Shown here: positions 35,701 to 43,010 of the stretch, piece by piece
Layout of the letters: each line of letters opens with the position of its first letter
How positions within the stretch are numbered: the first letter of the stretch is position 1
Origin: Streptomyces sp. Alt3
GTDB taxonomy: Bacteria > Actinomycetota > Actinomycetes > Streptomycetales > Streptomycetaceae
NCBI RefSeq assembly: GCF_030719215.1
Contig: NZ_CP120984.1
Coordinates: 124,001 to 188,000, forward strand
DNA length: 64,000 bases
Direction of reading: 5' to 3'
Program-made: the position numbers and the translations under genes
Notes under the pieces: generated by a model
The model's input: the letters and a program-made list of their open reading frames with translations, nothing else
Databases searched by the model: none
What the model was told of the DNA's origin: nothing

Positions 35701-36173
35701 TGCTGATCCAGCACGACAACGGCAGCATCAAGGTGCGGTCTGCCTCCGGCGCCCGGGAGCTCGATACCGCAGAGGGTGTGGACGACCCTGCGGTGGGTCC
35801 GGTGACCGATGGCAGGTTGCTGGCAGGCACCACCGTCAAGGACCAGGCCGTCCGCCTTCTCGACCTCGCGTCGCAGACCGGTATTGGCACCCTTCCTCTG
35901 CCTGAGCACAACTTCGAGAACTCCACCGGTCTCGCCCTCATCCCGGACGGCACCGGGCTTGTCACCGCAACCGAAGCCGACTACTCCGAGACCGATTCCC
36001 CCTCAGCGGACGGCCCCACCACCGAAGAACTCGGAACGCTCATCCAATGGAGGCTCGATCCACGTGACTGGATCAGCACGGTCTGCGCCACTGCCGGCCG
36101 TGAACTACGGGCCCGCGACTGGGAGCAGCACATGGATTCGCCCACGCCGTCATCACTGCGTTGTGGGAAGTAG
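32754..36173 (+). CDS. Lon-like protease domain - TM - WD40 propeller protein
   Basis: 1139 residues from GTG 32754. Residues about 240-340 resemble the Lon (S16) protease domain: VEGPSLGVAFALGLRELL with Ser262, AVTGALGHGERLDGVSG and GMEGKLLAARRKGLRLVAP with Lys320, matching the Ser-Lys dyad and its spacing with one insertion. A single membrane helix lies at 371-388 (LVTVVALVLAVVASGVVV). A long helix with REATARERMAQAHRLAE and LAGLFAERAYRQ, often seen before WD40 regions in STAND-like proteins, leads into a beta-propeller of about 690 residues. No P-loop ATPase is present. The propeller is probably outside or inside-facing sensor; topology is unresolved. Confidence 0.75.
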   Translation: MTETGNTHRTALDSVLCESTPQGAVHELLGERRLWWESCSEAARVDPAWLAGPAEALADWIDANAPDREPTVLTPARHAYLLARALASPPDHDEALVSLRTMWAGSGLLSANAAPGPVQPSGRGLAAVPEAAAARLEAVLERVPHLPGETSPAPDSMLVATLLLMAGCETGRRVQLPVVFGETERSDEAGATGVLELCEFPAGPPGLYPDPRYMTGLRSSDGQFASALGRAWAVAGRGPGARCVLWRLVFTDRSPTRVEGPSLGVAFALGLRELLRYPQRRRPSAAWLRGVFHGLRPRTAVTGALGHGERLDGVSGMEGKLLAARRKGLRLVAPVANRPDAAHAPEPADVMFAETLRQADRYARRFRTGRLVTVVALVLAVVASGVVVQYREATARERMAQAHRLAEVSADLLSTDVTLAGLFAERAYRQHADPQTRKALFRAVTESPHLAGSVRAAGTVSVVAASQNGERALTGTRSGDVEVWGLEGGRFTGHHRRVGRLPGSVETVASDADGRVVAASDDRTVSVWTAGQSSPVPSLPEGQTPAAVAVSPSGRFIAVATDSAKFQVPGILSVLDRDSGRTERLKLAELSLAPSALAFDGDEELVVSEFGYGGWNRVSVPRLKRTAGSTIGFGVHNSASALAPDGSHISYSNKASSLPVWPSRGKPEVHEPELVADTEPGLPSALAVSRGGTHVALAIGSTLRVSRTHGPDEKGSGPLTLSGAGPVPANAVTFLGSGGDRLLSASSEFLNLWDLRQHTRIAWESKIDIPGSCLSCAPPQVAVAPDGQDAAFVDGSGDKLAMARLGPPGTKPRGYEGTMRIPGFSTLVWRPDSRRLMVLAPDGSAQRVERGKKWRAGSSWPPVPNPLRLSDPPALARYLPDGRTLAEVHMSGTVWFRDAASGKALRKVDGPRSMAPTADGNQQPSSTHVALNERGSYAAILEQQTDDNPSGEIVLHVISTASGRIRTIPADGARGITYSGDHLLIQHDNGSIKVRSASGARELDTAEGVDDPAVGPVTDGRLLAGTTVKDQAVRLLDLASQTGIGTLPLPEHNFENSTGLALIPDGTGLVTATEADYSETDSPSADGPTTEELGTLIQWRLDPRDWISTVCATAGRELRARDWEQHMDSPTPSSLRCGK

Positions 36174-37203
36174 GACAGCTGCCGCTGTGCTGGCAGCGGT
36201 GCTCGTGGCGACCGGTTGCGAGTCCTCCGGCTCCGGCAGTCGTACGGACGCTCGCTCCACCCCCTCCGCCTCCCCCTCCCCCGCGTCTGCGGTGATCCGT
36301 CTGCCGCCCAAGGCGCGGCCTGCGGACATGGTGGTGAGCCGGGACGGGACGCTGTGGGTCGCCGAGCCCTCGCTGGCTGCGATTGCCCAGATCGCACCGT
36401 CAGGGAAGGTCACCCAGCATCCGTTGCCGCGAGACGGAGGCTTCGCTCCAAGCCCCTCGGATCTGGTCCCCTCTCCTGACGGCGGGATCTGGTACGCCGC
36501 GGGTGACCAGCTGGGGCACCTCAGCAGGTCGGGGCATTTCACCTGGTGGGACGACGGCACGGGGAAGGGCAACGGCCCCGGGGAAGGACCAGATGTGCCC
36601 GGCTTTCCCGACGCACTCACCCTGGGGCCGGACAACACTGTCTGGTACGAGCACTCCGCCGCCGGCGACAAGGTTTTCAGCCGTGTCGACCTGAAGCAGG
36701 GGCCGAGGCAGATCACCCGGCTGGACACCCAGTTCAGCGTCGTCTCCATGACCGAGGGACCGGACGGCGCGGTGTGGTTCACCCAGAGTGAGGAGTACGA
36801 CGCGAAGCAGCCCGAAGGCATCGGCCGCCTCACCCCTGACGGGAAGTACCGCAAGTGGCCCTTGCCTGAGAACTCGGCCCCGGGCGCCCTTGTCACCGGC
36901 CCGGACCGGGCCCTGTGGTTCACCGACTGCGCCGGCATCAGCCGTTTCGACACCGACGGAGACCTCACCCGCTATCCGGTCCGCAACGCCACATACCTGG
37001 GCGACATCGCGGTAGGTACCGATAAATCGCTCTGGTTCACCACCGGCCAACGCATCGGCCGCATTACTCTCCAGGGCCGCATGACCCTGTGGCCGGTCCC
37101 GGATGCCGAGGACCTGGGTGCTCTGGTGCCTGCGGAGGACGGTTCCTTCTGGCTGGCTGATCGTAAGGCCGACGTTGTCCGACGCTTCACGCCGCCTCGA
37201 TGA
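36163..37203 (+). CDS. Vgb-like beta-propeller lipoprotein
   Basis: 346 residues from GTG 36163, overlapping the previous stop by 11 bases. A short signal peptide ends in the lipobox VATGC (Cys19), so it should be anchored outside the membrane. The body is a propeller of the virginiamycin B lyase-like type, with repeated blocks such as DGTLWVAEP, DGGIWYAAGDQ, DNTVWYEH, DGAVWFTQ, DRALWFTD and DKSLWFTT. Lyase activity is not implied; most family members are uncharacterised. It completes the four-gene operon. Confidence 0.75.
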   Translation: MGSRTAAAVLAAVLVATGCESSGSGSRTDARSTPSASPSPASAVIRLPPKARPADMVVSRDGTLWVAEPSLAAIAQIAPSGKVTQHPLPRDGGFAPSPSDLVPSPDGGIWYAAGDQLGHLSRSGHFTWWDDGTGKGNGPGEGPDVPGFPDALTLGPDNTVWYEHSAAGDKVFSRVDLKQGPRQITRLDTQFSVVSMTEGPDGAVWFTQSEEYDAKQPEGIGRLTPDGKYRKWPLPENSAPGALVTGPDRALWFTDCAGISRFDTDGDLTRYPVRNATYLGDIAVGTDKSLWFTTGQRIGRITLQGRMTLWPVPDAEDLGALVPAEDGSFWLADRKADVVRRFTPPR

Positions 37204-37400
37204 GGAGACAAGAGAGATGAGGTACGTGTCGGCTGCCTCCAGAGCGACAGGACGCCCGGCTTCAACGAACCTGCAGGACCCGCCTCCGTCCCTGTCCCTG
37301 CCATTCAAATTTCCCCGTACGAGGCCTACTTCGCCCTGAGGCGGGCGCGGGGCGACAACTCTGCGGGGTGATCCCTCACCGCACGACGAACCCCACTGGT

Positions 37401-37416
37401 GTTGTCCGCGGACAAC
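37401..37416. promoter_or_regulatory. parS-like palindrome 1
   Basis: GTTGTCCGCGGACAAC, perfect; T and A flanks extend the palindrome to 18 bp. Layout TGTT...AACA resembles the chromosomal Streptomyces parS. Confidence 0.75.
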
Positions 37417-37510
37417 AACCACACGCCCGCGCTCAGCCACGCCCCGGGCGCGCTCGCTTGCGTGAGCGCGGAGGCACGTGTCCCGTCAGAGACGCGCTCG
37501 TCTCCCCCGT

Positions 37511-37526
37511 GTTGTCCGCGGACAAC
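37511..37526. promoter_or_regulatory. parS-like palindrome 2
   Basis: GTTGTCCGCGGACAAC, perfect with T/A flanks, 75 bases before the S1-protein start. Confidence 0.75.
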
Positions 37527-37600
37527 ACATCTGCCCGCGCCTTCGTCGCCGTGCGGGCGCATTTCGAGGTTCCCGTTCCACGGCTACGCGGGGCGGCCCC

Positions 37601-39112
37601 ATGCCCCAAAATGGAGCCGTGCTCCCCCACGTTCACCAGGTCACCAAGTACGACCCCGCCGACCGCGACGAACACGGTCACTACGTCGGTGCTCGGGAGG
37701 TCACGAGCGACCGCGGCGAGTACGAAGCGGCCTACCTTCAGGCGGTCGCGACCTTCGCAGCGGATGCCGGAGTCGACCGCCTCTCCGTACGCGAGCCAGG
37801 CGTTCCGTCCTTCGTGCATTTCGGATCCGGAGAGGCTGAGGACGACTACGGGCTCGGCACGCTTTTCCCGCACGGCTTGCACGACTTCCACGATGGAGCT
37901 GAGGTACGACTCGCCACCGCTCTGGAGCTGGTGAGAATCATGCTGCGGGACAGCGGCGCCTGGTGCCGCTTGGAGGCGGACGGCATCTTCGAGGTACATG
38001 TGGGCTGGGACCAGTACCTCTACATCTGCACCAGCCGGCCGAGCACGGACGCGGTTGCGCGAACCCGTGCGCTGGGACTGTTACCTGAAAGGTTGATTGC
38101 TTCCCCCTACGCCGTGGAGACCGAGCCGTCGGACATTCAGCGGCCGGCCGACGATGAGTTCTGGTCGGCGCTGTCCTGGGCCGTCGGCTCAGGACGTGCG
38201 GGGATGCTGGAGGAGACGTACATCGAGGGGGCAACCCGGTACCACCGGCTGAGCAGAGACACCCTCGACGTCGTACGCACGCGACTCACGCCACGAGCCC
38301 GGCTGGCTGTCTGGCCCGCCCTTTCTCCCGACGTCGGCGCTGTTCTCGGCTCGCTCCCCCGCGACGGTCTGGTCGAAGGCGTCTGGCAGGACACGGACGG
38401 CCGACTGCACAGTGCTGTGGCGGACGAGGAGGACTATGCGGAGCTGACCACGCGGATGGAAGGCGCTGCGGCCGCGGCTCTTCTGTCCATCGATGCCGAC
38501 GAACGAGTGCCGCTGTTCACCGCTGTCCTGCCCGACACCGACGGTGTCGTACGGGCACGCTGGCAGACCGAACCGACCCCCGAGGACCGGAAGTGGGCCT
38601 TCCTCAGGACGCTGCAGCCCGGCCAGGTCGTGACGGGCACGGTGACCGAGACAGCTCCGTTCGGCGTCACCTTCGTCGACGTCGACGGATACGAAGGGTT
38701 CATCAACATCCCTGAGCTGTCCTGGCGTTCCGTGACTCATCCGGCCGACGTCGTCTCTGTGGGCCAACGGATTCACGCGGAGGTTCTGGGCGTCGACGGA
38801 GTCCGCGGGCAGATGGCGTTGTCGCTCCGAGCTGTGCAGGACGATCCGATGCAGCAGCTGACGGGACAGGTCGGCACCACTCTGTCCGGTCACGTCACCA
38901 AGCTCGTTCCGTTCGGCGTGTTCGTGCGCATCGAGGAGATCGAGAACGGCTTTGCGGGACTGGTCCACAACTCCGAGCTGCTCGGGCGACAGGAGAAGGA
39001 GCCCCAGGGTGGCATCGAGGTAGGGAGCACTCTGCGAGTCAAGATTCTGGACGTGGACCTGGGAAGCCGTCGGATCACGCTGTCTCAGCGACAGGCTGAC
39101 CCGGAAGTCTGA
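37601..39112 (+). CDS. S1 RNA-binding domain protein
   Basis: 503 residues from ATG 37601. Residues about 340-412 (LQPGQVVTGTVTETAPFGV, GFINIPELSW, MALSLRA) and 424-498 (TTLSGHVTKLVPFGVFV, GLVHNSELL, RRITLSQRQ) are two S1 beta-barrels, which bind RNA in S1, PNPase and Tex. The N-terminal 330 residues are not recognised; they contain a Trp/Arg-rich helix region and an acidic middle. The gene lies between parS-like sites and converges on parB, so plasmid-encoded control of translation or partition is possible but unproven. Confidence 0.7.
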   Translation: MPQNGAVLPHVHQVTKYDPADRDEHGHYVGAREVTSDRGEYEAAYLQAVATFAADAGVDRLSVREPGVPSFVHFGSGEAEDDYGLGTLFPHGLHDFHDGAEVRLATALELVRIMLRDSGAWCRLEADGIFEVHVGWDQYLYICTSRPSTDAVARTRALGLLPERLIASPYAVETEPSDIQRPADDEFWSALSWAVGSGRAGMLEETYIEGATRYHRLSRDTLDVVRTRLTPRARLAVWPALSPDVGAVLGSLPRDGLVEGVWQDTDGRLHSAVADEEDYAELTTRMEGAAAAALLSIDADERVPLFTAVLPDTDGVVRARWQTEPTPEDRKWAFLRTLQPGQVVTGTVTETAPFGVTFVDVDGYEGFINIPELSWRSVTHPADVVSVGQRIHAEVLGVDGVRGQMALSLRAVQDDPMQQLTGQVGTTLSGHVTKLVPFGVFVRIEEIENGFAGLVHNSELLGRQEKEPQGGIEVGSTLRVKILDVDLGSRRITLSQRQADPEV

Positions 39113-39613
39113 CCAGGGCCGGTCGACGGTTCTCGGTGCGGAGGCATCGCCTCTCCCCATGCTCTCCCTGGAAGAGTTCACGGGCTCACCCGGTAGTTCA
39201 AGCAAAGCTTCCGACACTGAAGTACGCCGAGCTGACGCACCAGAAGCAGGCTGCGCTCGCCCGCCGCTTTCGTCGTTTCGGTGTCGCGATGATGCCGTAC
39301 GGCGGCCGGAACCGGGCCGCGCTGGTTGTTGTCCGCGGACAACACACCGCCGCCGTGCCTTGGCCCATCCTTGAGCCTCGGGCGGGACTGTCTGACGTCC
39401 CTTGAAACGCCAGAGGACGAGCAACAGGGCCACGATCACGATGAAGGCAACGCCGAGCGAGGTCCACCTCCTGAACGGTGCCGCCCTGCTACGTGGTCTT
39501 CGTACGGGCGTCGCTCCACGTTGCCGTTCCGCACCAGGCGGAGATACCGGCTCTTCGGCGGTTGTCCGTGACTCGGGCGGCACCGGAGGACATGTGGCCG
39601 CTGAAAACGAAAA
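39113..39613. other. intergenic region with a parS-like site
   Basis: No gene is supported. On the minus strand an open frame from about 39599 carries one convincing membrane helix (LGVAFIVIVALLLVLWRF), but it then runs without stop far into the antisense of the S1 gene, so I do not call it. A palindrome lies at 39328. Confidence 0.4.
39328..39343. promoter_or_regulatory. parS-like palindrome 3
   Basis: GTTGTCCGCGGACAAC, perfect with T/A flanks, between the S1 gene and parB. Confidence 0.75.
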
Positions 39614-39649
39614 GGGTGCGCCGTGGATCGGCCGATCCACGGCGCACCC
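39614..39649. terminator. 36-bp palindromic terminator after parB
   Basis: GGGTGCGCCGTGGATCGG is directly followed by its exact reverse complement, starting nine bases past the parB stop. A flanking A-rich run (gaaaacgaaaa) on its left would be the U-tract for leftward transcription. Confidence 0.75.
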
Positions 39650-39657
39650 ATCGCTGC

Positions 39658-40908
39658 TCACACGTAGGAGTGGAGCTCCTCGATCAGCTGAGTCAGCTGC
39701 TCCGGGGGAAGCCCCGAGGCGAGTGTGCGCGCCTGTTCCTCGACGGATGTACCGAGTTGGCGCACCAGGAGCAGGCTGCGGTGGTCCGCCGGTACCGCCG
39801 TCTCGTCCTCCTGGTGGTCCGGCCTTGCCGTAGACGTGGCCGTGCCGGTCGTGTTGTCCGCGGACAACACGGGAGCGGGAACAGACGTGGCTTTTGCCGG
39901 TGACTGCGACTCGCGGACATCTGTGTTGTCCGCGGACAGCACAGGCCCCTCAGCTGGAGCGGGACCTTGGGGAGTCGGTGTCCGTGTCCGAGCCGAGGCC
40001 GACAGCGCGGTGTCCGTCTCGCGAGGCGTGTTGTCCGCGGACAACATGGAACCCCGGGCGGGGGAGTGGTCCATAGGCTCTGCGTTGTCCGTGGACAACA
40101 GGGATCCTGTGGCAGCGGTCTGCCGTGCACGCTGAAGGAGAAGCTTTTCCTCCTCGCGCACACGGACCTCCTGCTCCCGGGTCTCCTTGAGATGGGCGAG
40201 CAGCCCCGCCCCGTCCAGCCCAGGCTCTTCCTTCAGCCGCCGTGCGAGCAGCCGGCCGTCACGCTCGGGGAGTGAGCCGGAGCTGAGCATGGCCTGCAGC
40301 TCGGACGGGAGTTCAAGGAGGGCGAGCTGGTTGGTGATCCAGGAACGGTCACGCCCCAGCCGCTTGGCGGCACGCGTGCGGGCGCCCTTCTCCGACTCCT
40401 CGCTGCACACCCGCACTAGTTCGAGGACGCCGCGCGCACGCTCCACGACATCGAAGTCCTCGCGCTCCAGGTTCTCCTTGAGCAGGTGGTCGACGAACTC
40501 CTCACGGGAGGCCGCCAGATCGTCACGTACGACGAAGTCCAAAGCCTCCAGGGCCACGTGGACCGCGCTGCGAAAGCGCCGCTCGCCGTTGACCAGTACG
40601 TAGGCGGAGTCACCGATCTGCGCCTCGTGCTCCGGCCAGAGCCGCAGGTACGCGGGACGGGACACAGCGACGCACGCGGCGAGCTGCGCGATACGCAGCT
40701 CCTCACCGAAGCGGGTGAGGTCCTCATCGGAACCGAAGTTGCGACGAGGGTTGAGCGGCGTCGGTGCGACATCCTCCAACGGCAGACGCCGAAGCTCGTA
40801 CGACGGGACGTCGCCCTGCACTATGGCCTTCGCCCGGCCACGAGCACTGCGGCCACGCGGCACACCTCCGAAGGAGGAGCCGGTGCCGAGCCGGTCGGCG
40901 ACGCTCAT
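39658..40908 (-). CDS. parB: ParB partition protein with embedded parS-like sites
   Basis: 416 residues. The N-terminal ParB/Spo0J nuclease-like (CTPase) fold has LNPRRNFG and the box GERRFRS (108-114); a helix-turn-helix follows (RTRAAKRLGRDRSWITNQLALL, about 178-198). From residue 265 the chain is Ala/Pro/Thr-rich and contains four copies of a LSADNT-like peptide at about 270, 288, 323 and 347, each encoded by the 16-bp palindrome. A C-terminal helical dimer domain ends the protein (EEQARTLASGLPPEQLTQLI). It overlaps parA by ATGA. Confidence 0.9.
   Translation of the reverse strand: MSVADRLGTGSSFGGVPRGRSARGRAKAIVQGDVPSYELRRLPLEDVAPTPLNPRRNFGSDEDLTRFGEELRIAQLAACVAVSRPAYLRLWPEHEAQIGDSAYVLVNGERRFRSAVHVALEALDFVVRDDLAASREEFVDHLLKENLEREDFDVVERARGVLELVRVCSEESEKGARTRAAKRLGRDRSWITNQLALLELPSELQAMLSSGSLPERDGRLLARRLKEEPGLDGAGLLAHLKETREQEVRVREEEKLLLQRARQTAATGSLLSTDNAEPMDHSPARGSMLSADNTPRETDTALSASARTRTPTPQGPAPAEGPVLSADNTDVRESQSPAKATSVPAPVLSADNTTGTATSTARPDHQEDETAVPADHRSLLLVRQLGTSVEEQARTLASGLPPEQLTQLIEELHSYV
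39853..39868. promoter_or_regulatory. parS-like palindrome 4 (inside parB)
   Basis: GTTGTCCGCGGACAAC, perfect; encodes LSADNT on the minus strand. Confidence 0.75.
39925..39940. promoter_or_regulatory. parS-like palindrome 5 (inside parB)
   Basis: GTTGTCCGCGGACAGC, one mismatch from the palindrome; still encodes LSADNT. Confidence 0.6.
40030..40045. promoter_or_regulatory. parS-like palindrome 6 (inside parB)
   Basis: GTTGTCCGCGGACAAC, perfect; encodes MLSADNT. Confidence 0.75.
40084..40099. promoter_or_regulatory. parS-like palindrome 7 (inside parB)
   Basis: GTTGTCCGTGGACAAC, one centre change; encodes LLSTDNA. Confidence 0.6.
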
Positions 40909-42062
40909 GACATGACCTTCCGGGCAATGGCGCGCATGACCTCGGACTGCTCGCAGTCCGGGGCGTAGGACAGCAGGGGCTGCTTGAGACGCACGGACTC
41001 GCGCTGCTCCTTGAGCTCCGGCATGATGCCGACAACCGGCGGATCGCCGATCTCCTTCCAGCTGTGGAGCGACGAGGTCGCGATGTAACCCTTGCGGCTG
41101 TCATACATGTTGACGATGAAGCCGAGCATCGAGATCTCGACCTCCATGTCGACGCTCAGGTCCTGGATCTGGTCGTAGAGCATGTCGTACGCGTCGGCGG
41201 ACGAGTCCTCGGCGAGCACGGGGATGAAGATGCCGGACAGGCCCGATGTCTCGCCTTCACGTGTGCGGCAGTAGTACAGCGCCGTGTCCATGGTGTATCC
41301 GAGGCTGGGCGGGCAGTCGACGACGATGTAGTCGAACTCCTTCTCCAGCGGCTCCAGCGCCTTCTCGAGCGCGGTCTCCTTGATGCGTACGAAGCGGCTC
41401 GTGGCGAGCTTGGCGTCGAGCAGGAACGCGTCCTTGCAGGCCGGCAACATGAACAGCCGACCGCTGAAGGCACCGTCCTCTATCGGGACGAGCAGCTCGC
41501 GAAGCTCTCCCTTCGCCTCACCGAGCATGTGCTTGGCCAGGCTGGGGGACTCGATGTCGAACAGCTCGTACCCGAGCTGCTTGGTGAGGTGGCCCTGCGG
41601 GTCGAAGTCGATGAGCAGCACGCGGTTGCCTGCCTCGGCCAGCGCCTGCGCCACACCTGAGGACGTGGCGGTCTTGCCGACCCCGCCCTTCTGGTTGCCG
41701 AAGATGAGCCGCCGGGCCCACGCGGGCCGGGTCGCTGTGCGCCTGGGGGAGAGGTGGGTGTCGAGCCACAGACGAATCGCCTGGGCGATGCCCTGGTTGA
41801 AGGGGATGCCGCGCTGCTTGCAGTCGTTCTTGAACTCCCCGTACAGCCCCGTGGGGAGATAGGTGGAGAACGAACTGCCGCCAGTGGTGTCCACGGGGAC
41901 GCGCTCGGCGTCATCTGCACGCCATGCCTGCACGCCTTCGGTCACGGCGTCCTTGATGTCGACACCCAACTCGGCAGCTCTGACCTTGAGTTCTTGCCGC
42001 AAGGGCGCTGGCAGCTTGGCGACTACCTTTTCCCTGTCATCAGGGGAGTAAGGGACGGTCAT
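40905..42062 (-). CDS. parA: ParA partition ATPase
   Basis: 385 residues. Deviant Walker A KGGVGKT lies at 125-131; VLLIDFDPQGHLTKQLGY is the A-prime motif region and DYIVVDCPPSLGYT is Walker B. The N-terminal 120 residues contain a site-specific DNA-binding type extension with KVRAAELGVDIKDAVTEG and FNQGIAQAIRLWLDTHL, as in plasmid ParA/SopA-like proteins that autoregulate. It is followed by parB with a four-base overlap. Confidence 0.92.
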   Translation of the reverse strand: MTVPYSPDDREKVVAKLPAPLRQELKVRAAELGVDIKDAVTEGVQAWRADDAERVPVDTTGGSSFSTYLPTGLYGEFKNDCKQRGIPFNQGIAQAIRLWLDTHLSPRRTATRPAWARRLIFGNQKGGVGKTATSSGVAQALAEAGNRVLLIDFDPQGHLTKQLGYELFDIESPSLAKHMLGEAKGELRELLVPIEDGAFSGRLFMLPACKDAFLLDAKLATSRFVRIKETALEKALEPLEKEFDYIVVDCPPSLGYTMDTALYYCRTREGETSGLSGIFIPVLAEDSSADAYDMLYDQIQDLSVDMEVEISMLGFIVNMYDSRKGYIATSSLHSWKEIGDPPVVGIMPELKEQRESVRLKQPLLSYAPDCEQSEVMRAIARKVMS

Positions 42063-42264
42063 GCGGTTACCTTACTCACCTCGTCGAGGGTTATGGCGCA
42101 GGCGGAGTGAGAATTTGTGGTGTGTCGCCCGGATGAGGAAGGGATGCTCGGGGGTGAGCGGCTCAGGGGGGATGGGGCAATTGGGGGTTTGGGGTGCATT
42201 GTCAGATTCGATGAAAGTGCATCAGAAGCGACTTGGCCGCTGACAGAACCGCAGGTCGGTCAGC
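42063..42264. promoter_or_regulatory. parA promoter region and leader of array C
   Basis: The gap should hold the leftward parAB promoter and the rightward leader of array C. ATGAAA starts at 42211 (54 bases before repeat 1) and GCAGGTC at 42251 (14 bases before), the same spacing as in array A. Confidence 0.7.
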
Positions 42265-42730
42265 CTGCTCCCCGCGCGCGCGGGGATGGTCCGGAGCGCG
42301 ACACCTGGAGGGAGGCCCACACCGTCTGCTCCCCGCGCGCGCGGGGATGGTCCCGTGGGCTTCTGCGTAGCCGGGACCAGGATGATCTGCTCCCCGCGCG
42401 CGCGGGGATGGTCCCACCGTGACCGAACAGCCCCTCAGTCCCGCCTCCTGCTCCCCGCGCGCGCGGGGATGGTCCCGCGGGTCCAGTGTCCGCGGTGGCA
42501 TGGTCACCCTGCTCCCCGCGCGCGGGGATGGTCCCGCCAAGGAGCCGGACGGCAACACCTGGCCCCTCTGCTCCCCGCGCACGCGGGGTTGGTCCCAAGC
42601 GGTCGGCGGGCAGGGCATTCCCGGTAGCCAGGGCCGTCCCCGTGGACTGCTCTCCGCGCACGGGAGCGGCCTCCTCGGCCACATGCCGTACGGGAGCCTC
42701 CGGAACTGCACCCCGCACGCGGGGTCAGCA
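42265..42730 (+). CRISPR. orphan type I-E CRISPR array C
   Basis: Repeats start at 42265, 42326, 42387, 42448, 42509 and 42568, beginning CTGCTCCCCGCGCGCG; spacers are 32 bp. Repeat 5 lacks two bases and repeat 6 has GGGGTTGGTCCC. After a 50-bp gap two decayed repeats follow (ctgctctccgcgcacggg near 42647; ctgcaccccgcacgcgggg near 42706). No cas gene is adjacent, so it depends on the locus 12 kb away. Leader is on the left. Confidence 0.92.
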
Positions 42731-43010
42731 TGGAGATAGCGCCCAGTTCGCACGGGCCGGCCAAGGCCACTGCTCAGGCATTGAGTTGGCCACCGGAAGT
42801 GAAGCCTGCCCGGACAACGACCTCTTGCTGCGGGCGGAGTCTGTGTTGTCCGCGGACAACACGCGGCCCTGGGTTCGATCTCGCCAGGCTCGCAGTAGCG
42901 CCACGATGCACGCAGCAGGGCCAGGGGCTGTGCAGCTCACGGGGCAGTGCCGACAACTGCTCCCGTGATGGTGACGGTGACGGATCAGCCGCCAGTGCCG
43001 AACGGGCGGC
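42731..43010. other. intergenic region with a parS-like site
   Basis: No gene is supported between the array C trailer and the TetR gene. One palindrome (42845) is present. Confidence 0.45.
42845..42860. promoter_or_regulatory. parS-like palindrome 8
   Basis: GTTGTCCGCGGACAAC, perfect with T/A flanks, beyond parA and array C. Confidence 0.75.

Larger units (their letters stand above)
37204..37600. other. intergenic region with two parS-like sites
   Basis: No gene is supported here. The region carries two copies of the 16-bp palindrome (37401, 37511) and leads into the S1-domain gene. The upstream frame of the S1 gene is open through the second palindrome but without a good start. Confidence 0.5.

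Noticed and set aside
36163..37203. Virginiamycin B lyase (resistance gene) as a firm call
   Set aside because: The propeller type matches, but the lipobox and operon context differ from the resistance enzyme and catalytic residues were not verified, so only a Vgb-like fold is claimed.
39614..39649. 36-bp palindrome considered as a ParB site or resolution site
   Set aside because: It shares no bases with the repeated 16-bp palindrome and lies exactly where a parB terminator is expected.
38189..39661. 490-codon minus-strand frame with one membrane helix
   Set aside because: The helix is convincing, but two thirds of the frame is antisense to the S1-domain gene and no start or natural end fits a small protein.
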